Source: Limisphaerales bacterium (GTDB lineage Bacteria > Verrucomicrobiota > Verrucomicrobiia > Limisphaerales > AAA164-E04). From it: a DNA stretch of 64,000 nucleotides. Location: the NCBI GenBank assembly GCA_024761205.1, contig JAMASS010000007.1, positions 62,001 to 126,000 on the forward strand, given 5' to 3'. This document shows positions 29,015 to 37,527 of the stretch, piece by piece. The translations under genes were made by a program, and so were the position numbers. The stretch's first letter is position 1, and each line of letters begins with the position of its first letter. Below the pieces are notes generated by a model, which saw nothing but the letters and a program-made list of their open reading frames with translations, had not been told where the DNA came from and did no database searches.

Positions 29015-29587
29015 ATGGATTGGGAAGACTGCTATCAGAAGAATGAGTGCCCGTGGGATAAGGGTTCCCCGTCACCCGGGCTGGTGGATTTTCTTGAAGC
29101 AGAGTGTGGTTTAGTTCCAGGTACGGTATGCGTTCCGGGCTGCGGATCAGGCCACGATGTTCGTGAATGGGTCAGACACAAATTTCACGCGACTGGCTTT
29201 GACATCTCGCCAACCGCCGTTGAGTTGGCGAAGACCAAGATGGCTGAAGCCAACGTCGAAGCGGATTTTCAAGTTGCCGATTTTCTGGCGGAGACTCCCT
29301 CAGCTCGTTTTGATTGGGTATTCGAACATACCTTCTTCTGTGCGATTCAGCCGGAGCAACGCGATCGGTACGTAGAATCCGTCCTTCGGTGGTTGAAGCC
29401 CGGCGGTGACTATTTGGCCGTCTACTATCTCCTCCAAGAGGACGGCGGACCACCCTTCCCAAGTGATCAAGACGAAATCATGGAGCGTTTCACACCCAAG
29501 TTTAATCTGAAGCGCGAATGGGTGCCCCGCTCCTACCCCAATCGGACCAATCTCGAACTCATGGCCTGGTGGACGCCGAAACCGTAG
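29015..29587 (+). CDS. Thiopurine S-methyltransferase-like SAM-dependent methyltransferase
   Basis: The 190-residue protein fits the TPMT family. It has the N-terminal W-x-x-CYQKNECPWDKGSPSPGL, the SAM-binding VCVPGCGSGHDV and TGFDISPTAVELA, and FDWVFEHTFFCAIQPEQR. Members methylate thiols, selenium or tellurium compounds, or sulfide. The ATG at 29,015 follows an in-frame TTG and a GGGGGA site about 10 nt upstream. It starts 28 bp after pyrC on the same strand, so the two may be cotranscribed. A REP-like repeat follows the stop. Confidence 0.85.
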   Translation: MDWEDCYQKNECPWDKGSPSPGLVDFLEAECGLVPGTVCVPGCGSGHDVREWVRHKFHATGFDISPTAVELAKTKMAEANVEADFQVADFLAETPSARFDWVFEHTFFCAIQPEQRDRYVESVLRWLKPGGDYLAVYYLLQEDGGPPFPSDQDEIMERFTPKFNLKREWVPRSYPNRTNLELMAWWTPKP

Positions 29588-29620
29588 CGAACCTGGACAT
29601 CAATATTGTTCGAAAAAGGT

Positions 29621-29674
29621 GTGGCGAGACTTCGTCAAACCACCGCTCTCCGAAGCGTAACGAAGGAGGACGGA
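29621..29674 (+). repeat. REP-like intergenic repeat, copy 2
   Basis: The core GTGTGGCGAGACTTCGTCAA is followed by a CCACCGCT...CGAAGGAGGACGG segment that can pair imperfectly. It starts 34 nt after a stop codon. It aligns with copies at 7,700, 45,598 and 54,201. Confidence 0.5.
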
Positions 29675-29869
29675 ATCACTCGAAACTGAAACTCAAAATT
29701 TTGAACCCACACTGAGGATAGCTCGGCTAAATCACGCCCCATCTGACTAGTCCTCCACCATGACCTCCAGACTAGGCGGCTCTGAACCTTCATCCCATGG
29801 TCTCCAAAACACCGTAAAGATTCGCCAACTCTTCAACGGTTCCACGCATGAGTCCCGAAGTACTGTTAG

Positions 29870-30340
29870 AGCACCTGTCCGGATAAGTTTCCGGAAACTT
29901 AGGCTGTGCTAGGTTCTGTTTTTCTGCTTTGAGTTGCCTCTGCAGCGGTGGCGCTTCGAACGAAATTCAACTCAGGGCCGAAAACGCCACCACCGAGGAA
30001 TAGGCGGCAACCATGCCGAGCGACGGGAGGCTTACTCCCGGCAACTCCAGCACTCTGGTGCGCCCGCCGGTTTCCTCACGCGGGACAACACTTCCCGACC
30101 CAAGGACGGGCGCCGCTTCAGGCCCCTGTGCCGCCTCTCCGCCAGAGGGCAACCTGATCAAAAGGGCGCTCGCGGCGGCTCAAAGTCGCCGGGTTTCAGG
30201 ACGACATCGCCCGCTCCCCATGGGAGGTGGCGGACAGTTTCAGCTCAGCGCTTCCATCCACACTTTCCGAAAATGATTTTCGGCAGACAAGATAGTATCG
30301 TTTGTGATCGCTGTCACGAGCGCTGGCTTCTAGTGCCAGA
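29870..30340. other. Hairpin-rich GC block without a recognisable protein
   Basis: It starts with a perfect palindrome AAGTTTCCGGAAACTT (29,885-29,900). Strong short hairpins follow, among them GGGAG-GCTTA-CTCCC (about 30,026-30,040), GGCGGC-TCAAA-GTCGCC (about 30,173-30,190) and CCGAAAAT-G-ATTTTCGG (about 30,269-30,286). GC content is well above the flanks and no frame reads like a protein, apart from a CDRCH string at the right end that may belong to the next pseudogene. The stretch 29,675-29,869 before it shows nothing. Confidence 0.45.
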
Positions 30341-30389
30341 ACCAAAAGCCTAGCGACACATTTCTGCCACATGATTCCTCTAAGCCTCA

Positions 30390-31580
30390 TTGGAATTGTT
30401 CCGGTCATGGCTTATCTCGAGCGTCATTGTGTTCGTTTGGATGATCGAAGTGCACCCGCCCCAAGACCGGCCAATCAAGATATCCAAAGGCAAATATGTC
30501 ACTTCGGACACCTGCCAATTCTGTCATCCAAACCAATATTATTCTTGGCACGTGTCTTACCATCGCACAATGACTCAAGTGGCCTCACCTTTATCTGTAT
30601 AGGCAATTTCGATGATGCCGAAATAGTGATCCAAGGTCAGAAGTATTATTTTAGCTATAATGGCGAGAATTATTGAGTAGAGATGCCTGATCCTGAATGG
30701 ACGGGACTCATTGAAGACGGACCCCGAACCTGCAAACGAATCGTCATGACAATCGGATCTCATCACCTGCAGGTGTATTGGTATCCAACAGGGGAGGCAC
30801 GCGAACTCAGTCGGATCCCGGTGGTGTAACCGAAAGAGGAACACCGTTGGATACCAAGGGACGCAGACTTTCTTCGACCACCATCGGCTAAGGAACCTCT
30901 GAATCAGTATCCGTGTTCAAGCTCAAGGCGCAAAATTGCCGGCATGCTGGCCACGCCTCAAAAGTCTGGCTTGCAAGCCCGGGCGCCTGCAAACCCTGCC
31001 ACTGTGCGTTGTGCTTGTTCAGAGGTTCCCTAAGTTTGCCCAAGAAACCGCCAGCAATATCACCTACCTTCGTTGTCACACGACCAATGGTCGAGGACGG
31101 ATCTCTCCACCCCCATCAGATTGAAACGGACATCTCTGAATTCGGTATCGCCTGCGAGTCCTGTCACGGTCCGGCCGAGGATCACGTGGACTAACATCGC
31201 AACCCCCTCGCCCGTTACCAACAGCACTTTATTGACGATCACGATTCCCAGCATCATCAATCCAAGTCGTTTGCTAGGCGATCGAGCCTTATACGAAACT
31301 GCAGCCAATGCCATGGCATCTTCGAATTTCACACACCTCAGGACGCACTGGCCTGATTAGAGAACGGTTACCGTTATCGGCTTAGCGATGATCTGAACGA
31401 CACCCGCATCATGGTCCAACACGGAGAGACTCCCACGGAACCCAAGTGCAGCATTTCCTTAAGATCGACCCCGACTACATGGATGGACAATTTTAGTCCG
31501 GCGGTATGGTGTGGATTCCGGGTTGTGAATACACCGCCAAGTTAGTTTGCATTGTGTGAAAGAAAACCAGTTTTCCTGTC
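30390..31580 (+). pseudogene. Multiheme cytochrome c, extensively decayed
   Basis: Several frames give haem-binding CxxCH motifs in family-like context: SDTCQFCHPNQYYSWHVSYHR (CQFCH at 30,513-30,527), CKPCH (30,988-31,002), FGIACESCHGPAEDHV (CESCH at 31,153-31,167) and NCSQCHGIFEFHTPQD (CSQCH at 31,300-31,314). A RCHTTNG string (31,071-31,090) and CLSSH near 31,580 look like damaged motifs. The order matches exported multiheme cytochromes related to cytochrome c554 that end in TPR-like repeats. Stops and shifts are frequent, so no product is expected. It would have worked in periplasmic electron transfer. Confidence 0.75.
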
Positions 31581-31662
31581 TGTCTAGTCATGCAATGCGC
31601 CAATATCTCGACGATTCACAACCAATAGCCGATTAGACTAACGACCATCTGACGGATCAAAA

Positions 31663-32335
31663 TCATCCGAACCAATCGTGTCTCCAATACCATCTGCAGA
31701 TTGGCATAAACATCACCGTCCGGCTTCGGACAGAAGAGAGTGTTACAACTGCCACATACCCCTTCTCATTATGCCAGAATTCAATATGACTATCACCGAA
31801 GCCCATATATGATACGGGCGTTATAAATAACGAATTCACTCCGCCGTCCATACCCCCCGGACTGAAACTGGCATTATACATGATTTTGGGATCCTCGTTG
31901 AACAAAAGAAGCTTCTCGCTCAGGGAAGCCACAGCGCTCATCTTCACACCTTTTGAGCCTGTCGATCTCCCTTAAGCCAAGTCCTCCACGGCATCGAGTC
32001 TTGAATTCATGCTAAAGTTAGCTCGCTAGGACTGTTGATATCACCGGTATCTTGACCACCAAAGACCCAAATCGATTCTAAATTGCGATCGCGAACGCGC
32101 CGGGCCAGGGAATGTATTTATCATTGTCGTCAGCGTAGAAAATCATTCCCAGTGTGATCTGGTGCAGGTTGCTTTTGCAGACCGTGGAGCGTGCCCGCTC
32201 TTTAGCTTTTCCCAATGCGGGTAGCAATAACATGTCTGCCAGGATGATAATTATCGCGATAACGACAAGGAGTTCGATTAAGGTAAAGACTCGGCGAATG
32301 CCAAGTTGCGAAGGACGATTTGTTTTCGTTGTCAT
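31663..32335 (-). pseudogene. Decayed pseudopilin gene
   Basis: The start at 32,335 gives a leader and [19 protein letters not shown], then [21 protein letters not shown] and [15 protein letters not shown], the classic verrucomicrobial prepilin start. The frame ends at about 32,078. Further pieces in other frames reach about 31,663, including IMYNASFSPGGMDGGVNSLF and an FGDSHIEFW string like the DGHVEWH block of the family. It has the complete N-terminus that the relic at 18,571 lacks, but a broken body. Confidence 0.75.
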
Positions 32336-32726
32336 GCCAGTGCGACAAATTAAACAGACACTAAGCGAAACTCTTCCGGGATTCGGTGACACAACAGTAA
32401 CAAATCGTGGAGGATGTAGGACAATCTCCGGATAAGCACTACATCAGCGAGAGACCGGGAGCTCTGACCAAAGCGTAGCCTCGCACTGGCACTCTTAGCC
32501 TTCGCCAAGGCTTCAGCTTGGTAAGCAAAACCTACCGGGAAGGAAATCGATTATCGGGTTCACTCGCGAACCTAGCTTTGATATTCCCGCCGGACTTCCT
32601 CTCGGGAGCACCGAGATCGAAGCACAGCCCGCACTCTAGTCGATACCACTGAGCCACTTCGAATTCAGGAATGATCAATTGAAAATCCCAGACTGAATTC
32701 GTAGTTTGGCGTTCCAGGTTTAAGCC
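32336..32726. other. Intergenic stretch
   Basis: No gene is recognised. A small hairpin AGCCTT-CGCC-AAGGCT lies near 32,503-32,520. The text is otherwise unremarkable. Confidence 0.3.
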
Positions 32727-33324
32727 TCACCGGATGGGGAATGAGAGAAGCGAACCAGCGATGGCGAAATCAAACATGACGATCCAAATCATCTCACCGT
32801 AGTTTCCATAATAGAACGGATAGCAAAATCGCAGATGCGAATGATTTCGAAACAGGTATAACAGGGTATCAAGATAGTCGGCCGTCACCTGAAGTTTGAA
32901 GTCATCATCGGCTGATCGCATCGTGCTTTGGTCGTTGTGAAACTGGGTGCAACCCTGCAACCAAAGAGACTGATCCAGATCATTCCCGCCCAAGAAGTAA
33001 ATGCTCTTATCAAACGGCGCATTTGATATAGCTCGCCCCCAAAAAAGTCCAATGTGGAACCGGGTCTAACTCTCTAATTCAGAGGTCGGTGTGGCGCTTG
33101 ATGCAGTTCGATGGTGTTGGCTGCTGGACGGCTAAAGTCATGGGGGCAAAACGAGGCCCGAAGAATACCTCGAGATCGAACGGTGGCGCACCGTCAAAAT
33201 ATGCTTCAGGTTCAAACCCGCTTACGCAGGCATAAGAGATTCCGATCCAATGAGCGATGATTGAGGCTCTGCAGGCCATTGTAGCCGGCACGATGCGGCG
33301 GCTCCCGTTCGCCGTTGTCACCAA
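32727..33324 (-). pseudogene. Unidentified decayed gene
   Basis: Minus-strand frames give ISYACVSGFEPEAYFDGAPP and DLEVFFGPRFAPMTLAVQ (33,120-33,240). After a break follow LFWGRAISNAPFDKSIYFLG, NDLDQSLWLQGCTQFHNDQS and RFCYPFYYGNYGEMIWIVMFD (32,780-33,050). These are clearly protein-like and aromatic-rich, as in secreted carbohydrate-active or structural proteins. I cannot name the family. At least one frameshift separates the two halves. Confidence 0.5.
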
Positions 33325-33614
33325 GTCACCGCCATCAGGTCGCTAATGGGAGCGTTTAGAAAGCTATGTTCATGCTTTAAAGAAGCGTAGCCGTGAAATT
33401 CCGGCAAGTCTCATCATGTGGCCATAGGTTGACCCAACGTGTTTCATAGCTGGCGGACGATGCTCACGAAGCTGTCTGTTGAGCGAAATCCAAAGCGGCG
33501 AAGAATCGCCACACTTGCCAACCTGTGGCGGCATTCACATCGCCCCCCACACTCTAGCTTCTTGGAGCGCGATGATTCTTCGCTACTTTCATCTCAGCTC
33601 CTCCAAAGTTTAGG

Positions 33615-34838
33615 CTAAACAGAAACTGCTTGAGAAGCCGGTTGCAACGCCGCAAAGTAAAGTTGCTCAAAATCTGTTGCTTCGATGGCGCGTGGATTAA
33701 AACCTGCTGTCCATTGCTTGGCCGCTTCGTCCGCCAAGGTGGCGATTTTAGACGCGTTGACGTCGAGGGTCTCTAAATCAAGAAGCATTTCTGCATCATT
33801 CAAGATTCGTTGCAAACAATCGACGAGAGACTCCACCGCGGTTTCCTTATCGGAATAAGGTTCTGTCAGATTTCCAATCGCAGCCAACTCTGCATAGATG
33901 GCTTGCACTTCCGGTTCGGCTGCATTAAAGGCAATCACGTGCGGTAGCATCATACCAACTGCTTGGCCATGGATCATGTCAAAGTGCGCCGTGAGTGGAT
34001 TGGCAGCGGAATGAGCCGCGCCCAACATGCTGTTTTCGATGGCGACCCCGGCCATCGCCGCCCCAAGCAACATCGCGCCGCGGGATTCCAAATCATCCTC
34101 GTTTGCCAAGACCTTGGGAAAGGCGTCCACCAGGAGTCGAAAGGCCTCCCGCGAATAGATTTTCGAGATCGGCGTTCGCTTTTTCGTGACCGCTGACTCG
34201 ATGGCGTGGGTGATGGCATCCACACCGGTGCAAGCTGTCACGCGACGCGGTTGGGACAAGGTGAGCTCTGGATCCAAGATCGCTACCTTGGCCGCCACTT
34301 TTACATCGCCACAGGCCATTTTCTGATGAGTCGCCTCATCCGCAATTAAAGCGAAGGACTGACATTCACTCCCGGTTCCCGCAGTCGTTGGGATGGCAAT
34401 CAGCGGAAGCATGGGTTGGGTCGCTTTACCCCCCCCCCAGTAGTCTTTCATTGCACCCCCGTTGGTCAGGATGAAGTTGCATCCTTTTGCGGTATCCATG
34501 CTGCTGCCACCGCCCAAACCGATCAGAAAGTCAACCTGTTCACGCTGCGCCACGGCTACACAATCGTTGACGTCGCGGGTGGTGGGATTCTCGCGAACCT
34601 GATCAAACAGCGAAAACGCAATTCCCTCGCCTTCAAGCGCCTGCGCCACCCGACTCGCATGGCCTGCGGCCACAATGCCAAGATCGGTCACGAGCAGCGC
34701 CTTGGTTCCACCTAGCTCCCTGATCAGTTGCCCCGCTCTATCGACAGTGCCATTCCCAAACACCAGCCGGAGCGACGCAGGGGATTCAAAGCCCGCAAGA
34801 CTTGCCGCTACCGATTTGTTTGGATCACTGAAACTCAT
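33615..34838 (-). CDS. Iron-type alcohol dehydrogenase
   Basis: The 407-residue protein belongs to the Fe-ADH family (type III), NAD(P)-dependent. Visible parts are the GGGSSMDTAKG nucleotide-binding loop, IPTTAGTGSEC and the metal-ligand region with D...H in CTGVDAITHAIE, AAHSAANPLTAHF and FDMIHGQAVGMMLPHV. Length is normal. It is the last gene of the minus-strand cluster symporter, adenylating enzyme, aldehyde dehydrogenase, alcohol dehydrogenase, with a gap of about 113 bp from the aldehyde dehydrogenase. Context suggests it converts the aldehyde made by its neighbour to an alcohol, or the reverse. The substrate is unknown. Confidence 0.88.
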   Translation of the reverse strand: MSFSDPNKSVAASLAGFESPASLRLVFGNGTVDRAGQLIRELGGTKALLVTDLGIVAAGHASRVAQALEGEGIAFSLFDQVRENPTTRDVNDCVAVAQREQVDFLIGLGGGSSMDTAKGCNFILTNGGAMKDYWGGGKATQPMLPLIAIPTTAGTGSECQSFALIADEATHQKMACGDVKVAAKVAILDPELTLSQPRRVTACTGVDAITHAIESAVTKKRTPISKIYSREAFRLLVDAFPKVLANEDDLESRGAMLLGAAMAGVAIENSMLGAAHSAANPLTAHFDMIHGQAVGMMLPHVIAFNAAEPEVQAIYAELAAIGNLTEPYSDKETAVESLVDCLQRILNDAEMLLDLETLDVNASKIATLADEAAKQWTAGFNPRAIEATDFEQLYFAALQPASQAVSV

Positions 34839-34951
34839 TTATTCCGAAATCCCCTTCCAGTGCATTGGCGGCTTTCCCGAAACCACTGCCTAGAGTCCAC
34901 TCACCAATCTAAAAGACTGAGAGAAACCATCGCGAGTTACGTCGCAATGCT

Positions 34952-36385
34952 TCAGGCTCTTTCGATCGACCGTCGCTTGTAGAGAAATTCAAACATATTG
35001 CCTTCGTGCGGCTGATCCCACGAAATCTTCGTCGTCGTTATCGGCCCAAGATTCAGGCGTTCAATGAACGGTGAGTTCAACAAATCCTCGGTAAAACCCT
35101 TGTCCTTGGTAATGGCGCTAACTACTAACGAGGGACCTATGCGATCCAGTATCTCGGCCTGAGGCACTTCAACGACGCTGGCGTAGGGACAGAGGAACTC
35201 TCGGTTGTAAAGCGGGTGATCGGTCCTCTCACAATAAACCACAGTAGGTCGGAGATAAGTGCCACCATCAAACTCGATCTTCCGATCTCCATCACGGTAC
35301 CGCATGGCTACGTCTTCAGCACCCGGAGATTTCAGACCTTCCTCAATCGCCCCGTCAATATACTCGGCCATCTTGGGATCGGCAAAACCGGAGAGGCGCG
35401 CACCTTCATCGTCGACCGCCGTAGGCCGGAGGGTGCCCAGCTTCTTACCCAAAGCTTCAGCGATATCCCTTCCGTGTCGCGGCACCACAATCGCTGATGC
35501 GTTGATACAACTCCGGCCGCCATTCTCAGCAATACTGGAAGCCATTAAATCAATATGCTCCTCCCAATTTTCGATTTCATCCTCACCCATCAGGATCTTA
35601 CTGAAGCCCGGGCCATGGATCTGAATGGCGGGATTGTTGGCATACTGATCCGTGGTACTCTTGTCCCCAAAGATCAACGCGCGACCACACTGCTGCAAGA
35701 TCGCTCCGGCCCCCTCGTGATCCGTGGGGTAGAATCCAAACGCCTCTTGAGAACAACCGGCAGCGATGAAGGCCTGAATCAATCGATAGGGAGTCCACGG
35801 CTCCTCATGCCCCGGCTTGATGATGACGGGAATCTTCAGCGCAATCGAAGGCAACCACAGAGAATTCACCGCCGGTGAATTGCTAGGCATCACCAAACCA
35901 AGGGCCTCCGTCGTGGGAGAGAAACTGATTCGTGTCCCAAATTGCTCGCCGAAACCCCGATCAATGATTTCGAGATCCAAGCCCCGCGTCAGCCCCGTGA
36001 GAATCGTCCGCATAGTGGTCAACGCATAGTGGATCTTCTGCATGTTGCGGCGCACCATCACGTAAGGAAGACCGCTCGTAGATGAAAGCGTCGCGACGTA
36101 TTCATCGGCAGTCTGCTCGTGTCCTCGATCCCCAAGGGGCAAGGTGTCATTGAGAAAATGTTCCCCCGCCTTCGCCGAAATCTCGATCAACTCATCCACT
36201 GTGTGACGCCGCAACGCCGCCCGCGCTTCCCCCGCTTTCCGGAGATCGCGCCGGACCGTGCCGGCGTTGACTTGACTTACTGTGGCCAGCGGCTGGTGAT
36301 TGCGATAGTCGGTGACGTCGTTCTGGGTCAGGCTGACATAGTGAACGCCCTGACGCAGGCAAGGGATATGCGGCAAATCCATCAC
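34952..36385 (-). CDS. Aldehyde dehydrogenase / acyl-CoA reductase-like protein (LuxC-sized)
   Basis: The 477-residue protein has the ALDH fold: a cofactor-binding region (LGLVMPSNSPAVNSLW, VIIKPGHEEPWTP), the catalytic cysteine in NGGRSCINASAIVVP, and a C-terminal oligomerisation end. It lacks the usual E-L-GGKSP block of ordinary ALDHs. The length and a direct adenylating-enzyme partner recall LuxC-type acyl reductases, which reduce an acyl thioester to aldehyde. Start GTG at 36,385 overlaps the TAG of the upstream gene by 1 nt and has AAGGAG 7 nt ahead; ATG at 36,382 is the alternative. Translational coupling to the ligase gene is likely. Confidence 0.8.
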   Translation of the reverse strand: MMDLPHIPCLRQGVHYVSLTQNDVTDYRNHQPLATVSQVNAGTVRRDLRKAGEARAALRRHTVDELIEISAKAGEHFLNDTLPLGDRGHEQTADEYVATLSSTSGLPYVMVRRNMQKIHYALTTMRTILTGLTRGLDLEIIDRGFGEQFGTRISFSPTTEALGLVMPSNSPAVNSLWLPSIALKIPVIIKPGHEEPWTPYRLIQAFIAAGCSQEAFGFYPTDHEGAGAILQQCGRALIFGDKSTTDQYANNPAIQIHGPGFSKILMGEDEIENWEEHIDLMASSIAENGGRSCINASAIVVPRHGRDIAEALGKKLGTLRPTAVDDEGARLSGFADPKMAEYIDGAIEEGLKSPGAEDVAMRYRDGDRKIEFDGGTYLRPTVVYCERTDHPLYNREFLCPYASVVEVPQAEILDRIGPSLVVSAITKDKGFTEDLLNSPFIERLNLGPITTTKISWDQPHEGNMFEFLYKRRSIERA

Positions 36386-37473
36386 TAGTACACTCCTTCT
36401 AAGATCGTCTTTTCCATGTCTCCAAAGGGCCGAACCTCAGCCACACCATCCCACGCATACGGTGCACGCGGCGCGCGACGGATCGCTTCATCACGCTCCA
36501 GGAAACGCGGCATGAAAAACTCCTTTGTCAGGGTCGTGAGCTCGACTCGGCCCCACTCCTCGTAGCCCTTCACCTGCGCGGTTTGCTCCGGATCCACCAC
36601 CCGAAGCACGGCCCGCGGCTGTGGTGCATAGTAGGTGATTGAAAAGTGATCCTCAGTCTGTAGCGGCACGCTCGCCGCCAAGCCCATCAAGGTATTCCCG
36701 TAGGTCGGATAGAAACCAATCTTTCCTTCCAACACCTCCTCGGTCAGAAAGCGAACATACTGCGGATCCATGGTGGTTCCCCCACAGAAGACACCCCGGA
36801 GGCCGGCCTTCCAAAGATCGATGCGCTCGGAGAGGGCTTCCAGAAGCTTCGGCGTCGTGAATAACGCGCTGACCTGTCGATGCTTAAAAATGGTCACGGC
36901 CTGATTCACCACATGATCCATGTAAAATCGCGCGACATCAGACTTCCGTTCAGCGATCACCTTCTTCACAAAGCGTGGATCCAAATCAATGAAATAACAC
37001 GAACAGCCGCGAACATTGGCGAGATGTTCAATCGCCAATCGTAAGCGCCGCGGTCCCGTCGGCCCCATCATGAGCCAGTAGTGATTTCGCGGAAAGTGCT
37101 CATCGGAAATCTTGTCGGAGAACTCGCTGTAATCGACCTTATAGTCGTTCCAATCAATACGCTGCTTCGGCATTCCGGTGGTTCCACCCGTTTCGAAGAC
37201 GTTGAACGGTTTGCCTTCAAACGCCTTCGGCACCCAGACATCGGGTTGCAAGTCCCGCAACCATTCATCTTGGAAATGAGGGAATCGTTCGATGATATCG
37301 GCGAACGACTTAATCTCATTCGCCGGATTCCAGCCGGCCTTCTCCGCCCATTCGAGCCAAAACGGACAGCCCGTTTCCGGAGAGAAATGCCACTGCACAA
37401 TCTCTTGCACATGGGCATTTAGTTGCTCCTCCGCTTTCTGGATGGCGTCTTGTGTTACGGATTGATCACTCAT
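36385..37473 (-). CDS. Adenylate-forming enzyme, PaaK/LuxE-like
   Basis: The protein has about 362 residues from the ATG at 37,473, which I prefer over an upstream in-frame TTG at 37,515 because residues before it are not conserved-looking. The P-loop of ANL enzymes reads FETGGTTGMPKQRIDW. The later blocks GVFCGGTTMDP, FYPTYGNTLMG and WGRVELTTL are like phenylacetate-CoA ligases. At this length it lacks much of the C-terminal domain of PaaK and is close to LuxE acyl-protein synthetase. It probably activates a carboxylic acid as acyl-AMP and passes it on as a thioester to the neighbouring reductase. Confidence 0.78.
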   Translation of the reverse strand: MSDQSVTQDAIQKAEEQLNAHVQEIVQWHFSPETGCPFWLEWAEKAGWNPANEIKSFADIIERFPHFQDEWLRDLQPDVWVPKAFEGKPFNVFETGGTTGMPKQRIDWNDYKVDYSEFSDKISDEHFPRNHYWLMMGPTGPRRLRLAIEHLANVRGCSCYFIDLDPRFVKKVIAERKSDVARFYMDHVVNQAVTIFKHRQVSALFTTPKLLEALSERIDLWKAGLRGVFCGGTTMDPQYVRFLTEEVLEGKIGFYPTYGNTLMGLAASVPLQTEDHFSITYYAPQPRAVLRVVDPEQTAQVKGYEEWGRVELTTLTKEFFMPRFLERDEAIRRAPRAPYAWDGVAEVRPFGDMEKTILEGVY

Positions 37474-37527
37474 TTTACTCAGCAAGTCTGCCTCAAACGC
37501 AGACGCTTGGATCAATGTACGGATTTA

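Noticed and set aside
33200-33240. GGTTCAAACCCGC as the T arm of a tRNA
   Set aside because: No acceptor, D or anticodon arm can be formed around it; it is part of the decayed gene at 32,727-33,324.
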